From assembly GCA_050692985.1 (NCBI GenBank), contig JBOGVZ010000059.1, positions 1 to 64,000 on the forward strand: DNA of 64,000 nt, in the 5' to 3' direction. The number at the start of each line of letters is the position of its first letter. The first letter of the stretch is position 1. This DNA comes from JBOGVZ01 sp050692985 (GTDB taxonomy: Bacteria > Actinomycetota > UBA4738 > CALAEC01). Below are positions 7,842-16,136 of the stretch, in pieces. The notes beneath the pieces are model-generated. The model was given only the letters and a program-made list of their open reading frames with translations, did no database searches and was not told where the DNA came from. Made by a program: the position numbers and the translations under genes.

Positions 7842-8570
7842 GTGACCGAGGTGGCGGCTTCCTCCGGGCCGGTGGTGGTGGCCCTGCTGGCCCTGGTGGT
7901 GTTCGTGGTCCTGCTCGTGGTCGGCCGGCGGCACGACGACGAGGCCGGCCGGCCCGGAGGACTGTCGATCTATCTGGCGGCCGCGATGGTGGTGACGCTG
8001 GTGGTGACCCTCCTGTCCCTCGGCGCGGCCACGTCGGCCCTGGTCCGCCAGGCGCTGGGGCCCTCCGGGACGACCGCGGTCCCGGGCGTGCCGGCCAGGC
8101 CGATCCCGGGCGTTCCCGTACCCGCGCCGGGCCCGTCGGCCACCGCGGAGTTGGTGGGGGCCCTGGTCACCGCCGCCCTGGCCGGGGGGTTGTTCGAGTT
8201 CCACCGCCGCCGCTTCCGGCAGCTCAGGGCGGCGGAGGGCCCCGCCGGGCCGGCCGGCTCGGTGTATCGCTCCTACCTCTATGCGGTGTGCCTGGCGTCG
8301 GCGGTTGTGGTGATCGTGGCCGGTGGCCGTGCGGCCCTGGGCGCCACCCGAGCGATCGCTCCGGGAGATCGAGCCACGGTCGGGGTTCCCGACGAGAGCC
8401 GCGTCCGCCCCGGGCGGGCGGCCTCGCCCGCGTCCCAGCCGGAGCGCGACGCCGGGGCGGTGCAGGTGTTGGAAGGCGGCGTGCTCTTCGCCGCCGCGGC
8501 CGGGGTATGGGTCTATCACTGGCGCCGGACCCAGGATCTCCCCCCCGAGCCGGAGCCCGAGGGACCCTGA
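7842..8570 (+). CDS. Four-helix membrane protein, unknown function
   Basis: A 242-residue protein with four predicted membrane helices (about residues 10-28, 44-68, 100-122, 145-165) and a short hydrophobic segment near the C terminus (VLFAAAAGVWVYHW) ending in a Pro/Glu tail. Pro-rich and Arg-rich loops separate them. The layout recalls DUF5671-type proteins, but I cannot confirm the match. It directly follows the HDLAH membrane protein and may be co-expressed, although a TAAGGT -10 seven bases before its GTG suggests its own leaderless transcript. The repeat array begins right after its stop. Confidence 0.6.
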   Translation: MTEVAASSGPVVVALLALVVFVVLLVVGRRHDDEAGRPGGLSIYLAAAMVVTLVVTLLSLGAATSALVRQALGPSGTTAVPGVPARPIPGVPVPAPGPSATAELVGALVTAALAGGLFEFHRRRFRQLRAAEGPAGPAGSVYRSYLYAVCLASAVVVIVAGGRAALGATRAIAPGDRATVGVPDESRVRPGRAASPASQPERDAGAVQVLEGGVLFAAAAGVWVYHWRRTQDLPPEPEPEGP

Positions 8571-8866
8571 GAGGGGGGGAGCCGGCCCCGAGCGTTCAGG
8601 GACCGGACCGGAACGCGAGCGAGCCCCCCAGCGGAAGGAGGGGTCCGGGGGGGTAGCTCGCCCCGAGCGTTTCAGGCATCGAACCGGCCGGCGAGCGAGC
8701 CCCCCAGTGGAAGGAGGGGTCCGGGGGGGTAGCTCGCCCCGAGCGTTTCAGGCATCGAACCGGCCGGCGAGCGAACCCCCCAGTGGAAGGAGGGGTCCGG
8801 GGGGGGTAGCTCGCCCCGAGCGTTTCAGGCATCGAACCGGCCGGCGAGCGAACCCCCCAGTGGAAG
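8571..8866. repeat. Tandem array of a 76-77 bp hairpin-containing unit
   Basis: Fills the space between two convergent genes. Full units begin at 8654 and 8730, a partial unit at 8807 stops at the glycosyltransferase stop codon, and a diverged copy occupies 8571-8653. The unit contains GCTCGCCCCGAGC, a 5-bp stem with a CCC loop, then a GAACCGGCCGG stretch, a CCCCCCAG[T/C]GGAAGG block and a run of G. Copies differ by single bases, so duplication was recent. A diverged single copy lies inside dnaE2 at 40141. It may also terminate transcription from both sides. No protein is proposed here. Confidence 0.85.
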
Positions 8867-8868
8867 GG

Positions 8869-9915
8869 TCACCGCAGCCAGGTCTTGACGATGACCTTCA
8901 GGAAGCTCCATCCGTACCGGAACGGCTGGGGCTTCTTGGTGAGGCCGCCGGCCCGGGCACGCACGGTGATCGGGACCTCCATGATCCGGGCCCGGTGGCG
9001 GAGGGCCTCGATGATGATCTCGCTGGTCCAGAACTGGTCCTGCTCCAGGATCAGCTGCCGCAGGGTCTCGGTTCGGGTGGCCCGGTAGCCGTTCGAGACG
9101 TCCGTGACCCGCACGCCGGTCATCACGCTGACCAGGCGAGAGAACAGCAGCACCCCCAGGTGGCGGACGTGGCTCTCCTTCTCGAAGGTCCCCAGGATCC
9201 TGGAGCCCTGGACCATGTCGGCTTCCCCCCGCAGGATCGGGGCCACCAGCGACGGCAGCTCGTCCGGATCGTGCTGGCCGTCGGCGTCGAGGGAGGCCAC
9301 CACCACGGCATCGAGCTTCAGGGCCAGCTCGTAGCCGACCCGGAGGGCCTGGCCGCCGCCGCGTCGGATCGGGAGCCTGGCCACCAGGGACCCGGACCGC
9401 CGGGCCACCTCGGCGGTGCCGTCGTCCGAGGCGTCGTCGACCACCAGCGGGACGACCGGATGCCCCTCGATCTTCTGGGGCATGGCCGACAGCACGCCCC
9501 CCAGGTTCTCCGCCTCGTTGTAGGCCGGGAGGACCACCAGGACGCGTTCCCCGGCCGGCAGGCCGGCGGTCTGCTCCGGGTCCAGGCTCTGGGCTCCCAT
9601 CCACTCCATCAGCACCTTGAAGTCCCGCCGGACCAGGTCGGTCTCCGAGGTGTTCCGCAGGATCAGCAGCAGCAGGATCACGTTGCCGAACACCAGGACC
9701 GCCAGCAGCCGCTGGCCACCCCCGCGTTGGAAGTTGAACAGGTTGAACAGCGGGTCGAACAGGCCCGGCAGCCCCGCCAGCAGGCCGGCCCCGATCGCCA
9801 GCAGTGTGGAGATGATGAGGTTGAGGCGGGTGATCTTCCGGCGGCGGAACCGCACCACCGCGGAGGTGAGCAGGCCCACCGCCAGGAGGCCTCCCAGGAT
9901 CCGAAGGGCGATCAA
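8869..9915 (-). CDS. Membrane-anchored GT2 glycosyltransferase with DUF2304-like N terminus
   Basis: 348 residues. The N-terminal 90 residues hold three membrane helices resembling DUF2304. The GT-A domain starts near residue 123: VLPAYNEAEN (128-137), the nucleotide Asp pair VVDDASDDG (158-166) and DADGQHDP (210-217) for the metal. The order resembles dolichol/polyprenyl-phosphate mannosyltransferases (DPM1-like), so it probably loads a sugar onto a lipid carrier at the inner membrane. The TTG start overlaps the upstream TGA (TTGA), coupling it to the UDP-sulfoquinovose synthase; its donor could therefore be a nucleotide sugar made by that enzyme, though this is inference. The stop abuts the repeat array. 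Confidence 0.9.
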   Translation of the reverse strand: MIALRILGGLLAVGLLTSAVVRFRRRKITRLNLIISTLLAIGAGLLAGLPGLFDPLFNLFNFQRGGGQRLLAVLVFGNVILLLLILRNTSETDLVRRDFKVLMEWMGAQSLDPEQTAGLPAGERVLVVLPAYNEAENLGGVLSAMPQKIEGHPVVPLVVDDASDDGTAEVARRSGSLVARLPIRRGGGQALRVGYELALKLDAVVVASLDADGQHDPDELPSLVAPILRGEADMVQGSRILGTFEKESHVRHLGVLLFSRLVSVMTGVRVTDVSNGYRATRTETLRQLILEQDQFWTSEIIIEALRHRARIMEVPITVRARAGGLTKKPQPFRYGWSFLKVIVKTWLR

Positions 9916-11090
9916 CTACTGGCGGGCTCGGGTGCCCGGGGGACCCACCTGGTCCTGGGCATGATGTGATCCTTGATGACCCGGTCGGAGTAGCGGCGGA
10001 TCGTCTCGAACATCGACTCGATCAGCGTCTCTGACAGGAAGCGCGGCTCGAGGCCGAGCTCGAGCAGCTTCGTGTGGGCCGCGTGGTAGTAATGCTTCTC
10101 CGCCTCCACCCGGGGGTTCTCGATGTGCTCGACGGCGACCTGCATCCCGAAGTCCTTCCCGGCCCTGACCACCAGGTCGGCCAGCTCGGCCACCGAGAAG
10201 CTCTCGGTGAACTGGTTGAACACCCGGTACTCACGGCGGTCGGGGGGGTTCGCCACGGCCAACTCGACGCACTGCAGGGTGTCGACGATGTTCAGGAACC
10301 CTCGGGTCTGGCCCCCGGACCCGTACACGGTCAGGGGGTGGCCGATGACGGCCTGGAGGCAGAACCTGTTCAGCGTGGTCCCGAACACCTCGTCGTAGTC
10401 GAACCGGGTCAGGAGGCGCTCGTCCATCTGGGTCTCCTCGGTCTGGATCCCGTAGACGATCCCCTGGTTGAGGTCGGTGGACCGCAGCCCCCACACCTTG
10501 CAGGCCAGGTGGATGTTCACCGAGTCATGCACCTTGGAGGCGTGGTACAGGCTGCCGGGCTGCTTGGGGTAGGGCAGCACGTCGGAGCGGCCCTTGTGAC
10601 GGACCTCCAGGAATCCCTCCTCGATGTCGATCCCGGGGGTGCCGTACTCGCCCATCGTGCCCAGCTTCACCAGGTGGGCCTCCGGGGCGTGGTCGCGCAT
10701 GGCGAACAGCAGGTTCAGGGTGCCGATCACGTTGTTGTACTGGGTGAACACGGCGTGCGCCCGGCTGGCCATGGAGTAGGGGGCCGAGGGCATCTCACCG
10801 TAGTGGACGATCGCGTCGGGCCCGAACTCCCGGACCACCCGTTCCGTCACCTCCGGGTCGCACAGGTCTCCCTCGGTGACCCCGATGTCCTTCCCGGTGA
10901 CGGCCTTCCATACCTGCGTCCGGGTCCCCAGGTCCTCGGCGATCGGGAGCAGGGACTCGGTCCCGTTCTCCCGGTGGGCTCGCCGGCGCAGGTAGTTGTC
11001 CACGACCTGGACGTCGTGGCCCCGGCTGGCGAACCGCATCGCGGTCGGCCAGCCGAGATAGCCGTCACCGCCCAGGATCAAGATGCGCAT
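9912..11090 (-). CDS. sqdB: UDP-sulfoquinovose synthase (SQD1/SqdB/Agl3 family)
   Basis: Short-chain dehydrogenase-fold enzyme that converts UDP-glucose and sulfite to UDP-sulfoquinovose. It has the NAD loop GGDGYLGWPTA (7-17), the family signature KLGTMGEYGTPGIDIEEG and LYHASK. Thr145, Tyr182, His183 and Lys186 fall at the same positions as the catalytic residues described for plant SQD1. HYGEMPSAPYSM differs from the usual GEQRSAPYSM by Met-Pro. At 392 residues the length is normal. AGGAGG sits just upstream of the ATG. The product can feed sulfolipid or sulfonated glycans; the linked GT2 and the sulfotransferase 20 kb away favour a surface glycoconjugate. Confidence 0.92.
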   Translation of the reverse strand: MRILILGGDGYLGWPTAMRFASRGHDVQVVDNYLRRRAHRENGTESLLPIAEDLGTRTQVWKAVTGKDIGVTEGDLCDPEVTERVVREFGPDAIVHYGEMPSAPYSMASRAHAVFTQYNNVIGTLNLLFAMRDHAPEAHLVKLGTMGEYGTPGIDIEEGFLEVRHKGRSDVLPYPKQPGSLYHASKVHDSVNIHLACKVWGLRSTDLNQGIVYGIQTEETQMDERLLTRFDYDEVFGTTLNRFCLQAVIGHPLTVYGSGGQTRGFLNIVDTLQCVELAVANPPDRREYRVFNQFTESFSVAELADLVVRAGKDFGMQVAVEHIENPRVEAEKHYYHAAHTKLLELGLEPRFLSETLIESMFETIRRYSDRVIKDHIMPRTRWVPRAPEPASS

Positions 11091-11123
11091 GTTCCTCCTC
11101 GAGTGGTCGATTCCGGGACGCCC

Positions 11124-11130
11124 TATTCTA
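11124..11130. promoter_or_regulatory. Symmetric shared -10 (TATTCTA) for a divergent pair
   Basis: Read on the plus strand 11124-11129 is TATTCT. Read on the minus strand 11130-11125 is TAGAAT. Both fit the actinobacterial TANNNT -10 and point at the divergent phosphatase (GTG 11186) and sqdB (ATG 11090) genes. The two RNA polymerase footprints would overlap, so firing in the two directions should be mutually exclusive. Confidence 0.55.
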
Positions 11131-11185
11131 GAGCACGCGTGATCCCCTTCGGAACGGCCCCGGAGCGCATCACCCGGACGGTGAC

Positions 11186-12928
11186 GTGATCCGATCCTCC
11201 CGCCGGCCGCTGGTCGGCTGGATGCTGGCGGCCCTCGTGGCCGCCTCGTGCACGGAGGGGTCCGGGGCCTCCCCCGGGGCCCCCGCGGGCTCGCCCACGC
11301 TGGCGGCCATGGCCGATGCCCTGGGGGCCGACGTGGTCGAGCACTTGGCCAGGGGCTACGTTCCCGAGCGCTCCGGAGAGATCGTGCTGGTCCCCGAGCC
11401 CTGGACCGTGGTGGGACAGTGGAACAGGGGGCTCCGCGGCGCCCGGGATCCGCGCACGACCCACGCCACCCCGTGGTCCTACCACGTGCGGGTCCCGATC
11501 GTGCTGTGGGGGCCCGGGTTCGTCCACTCCGGTGTCCGGTCGGATCGGTCGGTGAACGTGGCCGACCTGGCGCCGACCTTCGCCGAGCTCCTGGGCCTCG
11601 ACTGGACCGCCCCAGACGGCCGTCCCCTGCGGGAGGCCCTGGTCCCCCCGGGCCGCCGGGCCGCGCCGCCGGCGGCCATCGTCCTGGTGGCGTTCGACGG
11701 GGCGGGATGGAACGTGCTGGACCGGTGGCGGCGAGCGTGGCCCACGCAGCGCCGGCTGGCGAACCGGGGGACCGCCTACCTCAACGCCACCGTCGGCTCC
11801 TCCCCGTCGGTGACGGCGCCGGTCCACGCGAACATGGGGACGGGGACCTATCCCCGGACCCACGGCCTGTCCGAGAACACCGTCCGGATGCCGGACGGGT
11901 CGATCGGAGAGATCTACTTCGGGGAAGCGGACCCGCGGCTGCTGGCGTCCGAGACCGTTGCGGATGCCTGGGACCGTTCCAACGGGAATCGCCCGTGGGT
12001 GGGGATGGTGGGGTTCGAGTCGTGGCACCTGGGGATGATGGGTGCCGGGGCCCGGGCACCCGGGGGTGACCGCGACGCGGCGGTCCTGTGGGAGCGCGAG
12101 GAGTTCCGGTACTGGGCGAACGAACGCTTCTACCGGTTGCCTCCGTACCTCCCGGACACCGACGACCTCTTCCGCCGGGTCCATCAGCTCGATCGGAGCG
12201 ATGGCGCGGCCGACGGCACCTGGCTGGGCAACCGCCTCGGGCCGGACGATACCTTCGAGATCCCCGGGACCCCGGCGTTCGTCCGTCACGTCACCGACAC
12301 CGTGGCCGAGATCCTGCGCCGGGAGCCGGTGGGGCACGACGACCTCACGGACCTGCTGTTCGTGGAGTACAAGTCCTCGGACTACGGCGGCCACCTGTGG
12401 AACATGCTCAGCGCCGAGGTGGGGGCGGTCGTGGCCGCCCAGGACCGGGCCCTGGACCGCCTGGTGCGGCTCCTGGACCGGCGGGTGGGCCGGGGCCGGT
12501 ACGTGCTGGCGCTGACGTCCGACCACGGCCAGACCCCCATCCCGGAGACCCGGGGCGGGGTTCGGGTCGATCGCTTCGAGCTGGAGCGGGATCTGCGGCG
12601 GGCCTTCGGGACCGATGTGGTGGAATCGGTCCACCCCAGCGAGATCTACGTGGACATGGGGGCGGTCCGCAGGAACCGGATCAGCGTGAAGGACGTGGCC
12701 AGGTGGGTGGCCGACTACCGGTACCGCGACGGCGTGCCGGAGGGCGCCGACCTGTCGGGAGTCCCCCGGCAGGTCCTGGATCGCCGGGTCTTCGCCGCCG
12801 CGCTCCCCGGAGCGTACCTGGCGTCGCTCCGCCCCTCCCAGATCGAGGCGCTGGGCGCCAGCGCCTACGCCGAGGGTGACCTGCGCACCCCGCCGCCCGT
12901 GGGTCAGCTGCTGGAGATCGAGGACTGA
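11186..12928 (+). CDS. Permuted PafA-like phosphatase-superfamily lipoprotein, paralog 1
   Basis: 580 residues, lipobox VAASC (Cys22). Residues 56-150 match the C-terminal part of PafA alkaline phosphatase: GYVPERSGEIVLV, zinc ligand His93 in TTHATPW, and DLAPTFAELLG. The PafA N-terminal half follows: FDGAGW (Asp171), SVTAPVH (nucleophile Thr210), YPRTHGLSEN (Asn231). SSDYGGH (Asp399, His403) and TSDHG (Asp446, His447) come last. All metal ligands are present but in circularly permuted order. The PafA Lys-x-Arg that grips phosphomonoesters is replaced by FESWHL, so a diester or other substrate is more likely. It acts outside the membrane. Divergent from sqdB. Confidence 0.88.
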   Translation: MIRSSRRPLVGWMLAALVAASCTEGSGASPGAPAGSPTLAAMADALGADVVEHLARGYVPERSGEIVLVPEPWTVVGQWNRGLRGARDPRTTHATPWSYHVRVPIVLWGPGFVHSGVRSDRSVNVADLAPTFAELLGLDWTAPDGRPLREALVPPGRRAAPPAAIVLVAFDGAGWNVLDRWRRAWPTQRRLANRGTAYLNATVGSSPSVTAPVHANMGTGTYPRTHGLSENTVRMPDGSIGEIYFGEADPRLLASETVADAWDRSNGNRPWVGMVGFESWHLGMMGAGARAPGGDRDAAVLWEREEFRYWANERFYRLPPYLPDTDDLFRRVHQLDRSDGAADGTWLGNRLGPDDTFEIPGTPAFVRHVTDTVAEILRREPVGHDDLTDLLFVEYKSSDYGGHLWNMLSAEVGAVVAAQDRALDRLVRLLDRRVGRGRYVLALTSDHGQTPIPETRGGVRVDRFELERDLRRAFGTDVVESVHPSEIYVDMGAVRRNRISVKDVARWVADYRYRDGVPEGADLSGVPRQVLDRRVFAAALPGAYLASLRPSQIEALGASAYAEGDLRTPPPVGQLLEIED

Positions 12929-12935
12929 GGGCGGC

Positions 12936-13637
12936 TCAGACGTTCAGGTAGGGACGGTCTGGCCGGGGGATGGCCTCCACCTCCGACGCGTCCACCAGGA
13001 ACTCTCGTCCGACCGGGTACAGGTTCCCTTCCACCCGGACCCACTGGTCCTGGTCGAACCGTCCCGGCGGGGTTCCCACCACCCGGACCTGGACGCTCAG
13101 GGCGTCGGCCACGCAGCAGGACACCATGAACCGGGTCAGGATGAACTCGTCCGCCGGCATGCCGTCCCGGCGGGTCACGAACCCCTCGAACGACACCGGC
13201 GAGCCGGCCCGGGCCACCAGGTGCCGCATGGCGTCCGGTGACCACGTGGCGGCGGCCACGTTCACCAGCGTGATCTCGCCCGTGCCCAGGTCCCTCGCGG
13301 GGACCACGCCCGCCCCCACCGGCGACCGCCGCGAGGCCGCGTACGACCCCAGGGCCGCCGGCGGCAACACCAGGACCAGCACCACCGGTAGGAGGATCAG
13401 CCCCAGCCCCCACGCGGTTCGCCGGGCCAGGGGCTCGGGACGGGCCGCCCGCGCCGTCACGGCGCGGCCGATCGCGGCCAGGGTCAGCCCGGCCGCACCC
13501 AGCGGGACGACCCATGCCGTTCGGGCCGACAGGTACAGGGCCGAACGCCCGGTGAGCAGCAGGAACCAGAACAGGCCGGCCCACGCGGCCAGCACCACCG
13601 CGGTTGACAGGCGCAGTGCGCTCCACCGGCGGGTCAC
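12936..13637 (-). CDS. TIGR03943 family protein (YcgQ-like), partner of YraQ permease
   Basis: 233 residues with two to four N-terminal membrane segments (about 9-26, 34-52, 72-95) and an extracytoplasmic domain that includes VSFEGFVTRRD, FMVSCCVADALSVQV and WVRVEGNLYPV, the hallmarks of the TIGR03943/YcgQ family. This family is almost always paired with a YraQ/DUF318 permease, as here. The partners probably form one membrane complex of unknown substrate; metal or thiol-related transport has been suggested for relatives. The GTG start overlaps the permease stop by four bases (GTGA). Confidence 0.88.
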   Translation of the reverse strand: MTRRWSALRLSTAVVLAAWAGLFWFLLLTGRSALYLSARTAWVVPLGAAGLTLAAIGRAVTARAARPEPLARRTAWGLGLILLPVVLVLVLPPAALGSYAASRRSPVGAGVVPARDLGTGEITLVNVAAATWSPDAMRHLVARAGSPVSFEGFVTRRDGMPADEFILTRFMVSCCVADALSVQVRVVGTPPGRFDQDQWVRVEGNLYPVGREFLVDASEVEAIPRPDRPYLNV

Positions 13638-14644
13638 CCGAACAGCACCTCCATCCACATCGCGCCTGCGAGCGTGGCGGCCGCGACCGTGACGACCACG
13701 GTGCGCACGAACCCCCTGGTGAAGGTGCCCGCGTACAGGAATCCCAGCTTGGCGTCGACCATCGGGCCGAACACCAGGAACCCCAGCTGGGCCCCCACGC
13801 CGAACTGCACGAACGAGGCCGCCACGAAGGCGTCCGACTCGGAGCACAGCGACAGGAGCCCGGCCAGGCCCATCATGGCCAGGATCCCCAGGACCGGGGT
13901 CTCCGCCACGGAGTCGATGATCGACTGGGGTGCGAACGTCTGCAGGGCCGCGGCCACCGCCGCCCCGATCACCAGGTAGCGGGACAGCATCGTGAAGTCG
14001 CCCGCGAGCTGCCCGAAGAACGACCGCCACCGGCCCCGGGCGCCGACCCGCGGCTCGGGGTCGTGGTCGTGGTCGTCGGCGCGGGCCCGCAGCAGCTCCC
14101 CCTTGCTGCGGGAGCCGATCACCCAGCCCACCGCCATGGCCACCAGCAGGCCCAGCACGGCGCGCCCGGCCACCATCGGCCACATCACGGCGCGTCCCCG
14201 GTAGGCGATCACGGTGGACGCCAGGACCACCGGGTTGAGGATCGGGGCGGCCAGCATGAACGTCACCGCCGCGGCGGGGGACATGCCCTTGGCCACCAGC
14301 CGGCGGGCCACCGGCACCGAGCCGCACTCGCACACCGGGAAGGCGAACCCGCCCAGGCCGGCCACCGGCATCTGGAGCGGGCCGGGCAGGCGGGCCAGGC
14401 GGGCGAAGGCCGAGGCGGGGACGAACACCTCGATGCCTGCCGAGACCACCGCGCCGAGCAGGATGAACGGGAGGGCCTCGATCAGGAGGGACGAGAAGAT
14501 CAGGAGGAACGTCTGTACCTGGGGGACCCCGGTCTGGTCGAGCGCCCGGAGCGCCAGGCCTCCCAGGGCCAGGGCGATCAGGACGACCGCGGCGTGCCTG
14601 GCCGACCGGGCGGGAGCGGTGGGAACGGGTTGGACCAGATCCAT
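13634..14644 (-). CDS. YraQ/DUF318 family permease
   Basis: 336-residue integral membrane protein of the ArsP_1/DUF318 group, with about eight helices in two halves joined by a charged His/Asp-rich loop (DDHDHDPEP). The conserved motif FPVCECGSVPVARRLV in the first half, followed by FMLAAPILNPVVL, is typical; the second half has LCSESDAFVAASF. Relatives export organoarsenicals or are uncharacterised permeases. The ATG overlaps the stop of the upstream catalytically degenerate phosphatase homolog (TGATG) and the downstream gene overlaps its stop (GTGA), so the three form a tight operon. The cargo is unknown. Confidence 0.88.
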   Translation of the reverse strand: MDLVQPVPTAPARSARHAAVVLIALALGGLALRALDQTGVPQVQTFLLIFSSLLIEALPFILLGAVVSAGIEVFVPASAFARLARLPGPLQMPVAGLGGFAFPVCECGSVPVARRLVAKGMSPAAAVTFMLAAPILNPVVLASTVIAYRGRAVMWPMVAGRAVLGLLVAMAVGWVIGSRSKGELLRARADDHDHDPEPRVGARGRWRSFFGQLAGDFTMLSRYLVIGAAVAAALQTFAPQSIIDSVAETPVLGILAMMGLAGLLSLCSESDAFVAASFVQFGVGAQLGFLVFGPMVDAKLGFLYAGTFTRGFVRTVVVTVAAATLAGAMWMEVLFG

Positions 14645-15987
14645 CAGCAGTACCTCGCCAGAGAGATGGCCACGCCCGTGAACGCGTCCGCGACCAGCCG
14701 CGCTCGTCCGGGCGCCGGGAGGTCGCGGAGCGCGCTCAGCACCTCGTCCTGCGTGGTGGTGCCTCGACCCAGCTCCCGTTGGTCCAGGAAGAGACCACCC
14801 ATGGCCGTGGCCTCCACGATCTCCTGGCCCACGGACCGCTCCACCTGACGCGTCACCCGCTCCGCGCCCACCGCCTCGCCCGCGGGCGGCACGGCTCCGG
14901 TCGAGGTTACCACCATAGCCACCGATCCCTCCGAGGCTCCACGGGCCGCGGCCACCACCCGCGACAGCGCCCGGTCCATGGCCCGAACGGAGTCCCTCAT
15001 CACCACAACCAGGAGATCGGGAACGTCGTCCGCCCCGTACCCGGTGGCCACCAGCCGCTCCGCCTCGGCCGCCTGCGCGGCGGCGGCGTCCCGCCCGATC
15101 GTCACGTCGTCGCGGTCGCCCCGGAGGTACCAGTTCCCTCCGATCGCGCCCCGGTCCGACACGTCGGTGCCGACCAGGCCGATGCGAGGCTCCTGGCGCA
15201 GTCGCCGGTCCAGGTCGTCGCCCAGGGCGGCGATCACCGAGAAGGGGGCGCCGGGACCCCAGGCCCGGACGACCCTGCCGCCGTCGTTGCGCAGCAGCGT
15301 GCCGGTGATCCCGTGCTCGCTCGGGAGGCCACCGGTCCCCAGGGTGGCCAGCAGCGCGGCGGGGTCCAGCGGCTCGGATCCGGGATCGCCCCGGAGCGTG
15401 CCCGCGCCGTCTCGGAGGAGGCCGCGGAGCGTGGGCCATGCCCCCGGGGCCCCGGCCAGGTCCTCGGCGCCCACGCCCTTCCACACGACCTCCACCACCA
15501 GGCGGGGGTGGTCGCCGGAGGCCACCCCGGCGATGGCCTGCCCGGAGCGGACGTCCGGGTGGGGACGGCGGAGCCCGATGATCTCGGCCACCGTGGGCGC
15601 CACGTCCTGGAGCCCCGTCCCGGGAGCCACGGTGGCGCCGGCCCGCACGCCGGCCCCGGAGAACACGATGGGGATCGCGGGCGGCGGGCCATGGGCGGAC
15701 GGCCAGGCGGGACGTGGCCCGTCAGCCCCGATCCCGTCGCCACCCGTGATGGGCGTCTCGGCGGTGACCGCCAGGAGCTCCGGCGACCGTCCATCCCGGT
15801 ACCCCTGGGAGATCCGGCGGCGGAGATCCTCGGGCAGCGAGCAGAACGGGACCTCCGCTCGTACCTCGGCCGGCTCCGCGCACGCCTGGCCGACGCACAG
15901 CACGCGCAGGACCACCGCAGGGGCGGCGATCGCCGCGGCGACCGCGAGCACCACCACGACTCGACGTTCGGTACGGTCCGGCCTCAC
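14644..15987 (-). CDS. Permuted phosphatase-family pseudoenzyme, paralog 2
   Basis: 447 residues from a GTG that precedes a single N-terminal hydrophobic anchor (about 9-30). The permuted fold is recognisable: QGYRDGRSPELL, SAHGPP (His99 kept), LQDVAPTVAEIIGL, WPTLRGLL, TLGTGGLPSEHGI, DVPDLLVVVM. The catalytic set is gone. The first metal Asp is Lys170 (VVWKG), the Thr nucleophile and following His are Pro207 and Leu211, the D..GH segment is deleted, and ADHG reads TSTG. It is therefore unlikely to be a hydrolase and may bind ligand or scaffold the YraQ/TIGR03943 pair it is coupled to. A TACAAT -10 lies about 29 bases upstream (16017-16022). Confidence 0.75.
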   Translation of the reverse strand: MRPDRTERRVVVVLAVAAAIAAPAVVLRVLCVGQACAEPAEVRAEVPFCSLPEDLRRRISQGYRDGRSPELLAVTAETPITGGDGIGADGPRPAWPSAHGPPPAIPIVFSGAGVRAGATVAPGTGLQDVAPTVAEIIGLRRPHPDVRSGQAIAGVASGDHPRLVVEVVWKGVGAEDLAGAPGAWPTLRGLLRDGAGTLRGDPGSEPLDPAALLATLGTGGLPSEHGITGTLLRNDGGRVVRAWGPGAPFSVIAALGDDLDRRLRQEPRIGLVGTDVSDRGAIGGNWYLRGDRDDVTIGRDAAAAQAAEAERLVATGYGADDVPDLLVVVMRDSVRAMDRALSRVVAAARGASEGSVAMVVTSTGAVPPAGEAVGAERVTRQVERSVGQEIVEATAMGGLFLDQRELGRGTTTQDEVLSALRDLPAPGRARLVADAFTGVAISLARYC

Positions 15988-16103
15988 GATCGGCAACGGG
16001 GGATCATGGAACTGCGATTGTAGGGAACGTCCCCCAGGAAGGGCCTGGCCCGCCCCAGCCCCGATCCGGGACGACGGGAGGCCGCCGTGCCGGCGAGGGC
16101 CGG

Positions 16104-16109
16104 TAGTAT
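16104..16109 (+). promoter_or_regulatory. -10 element TAGTAT
   Basis: TAGTAT lies 27 bases before the ATG of the phosphatase at 16137; GAGGAGG follows two to three bases before the ATG. No convincing -35 was seen. Confidence 0.4.
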
Positions 16110-16136
16110 CGGTGGCCCCGGTTCGCCGAGGAGGCG

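Noticed and set aside
8571..8866. Repeat array considered as a CRISPR
   Set aside because: Units are contiguous with no unique spacers, the period is 76-77 bp, and no cas genes are nearby.
8571..8866. Open frames crossing the repeat array
   Set aside because: They encode simple Arg/Pro/Gly repeats in several frames, have no credible start or domain, and follow the DNA repeat period.
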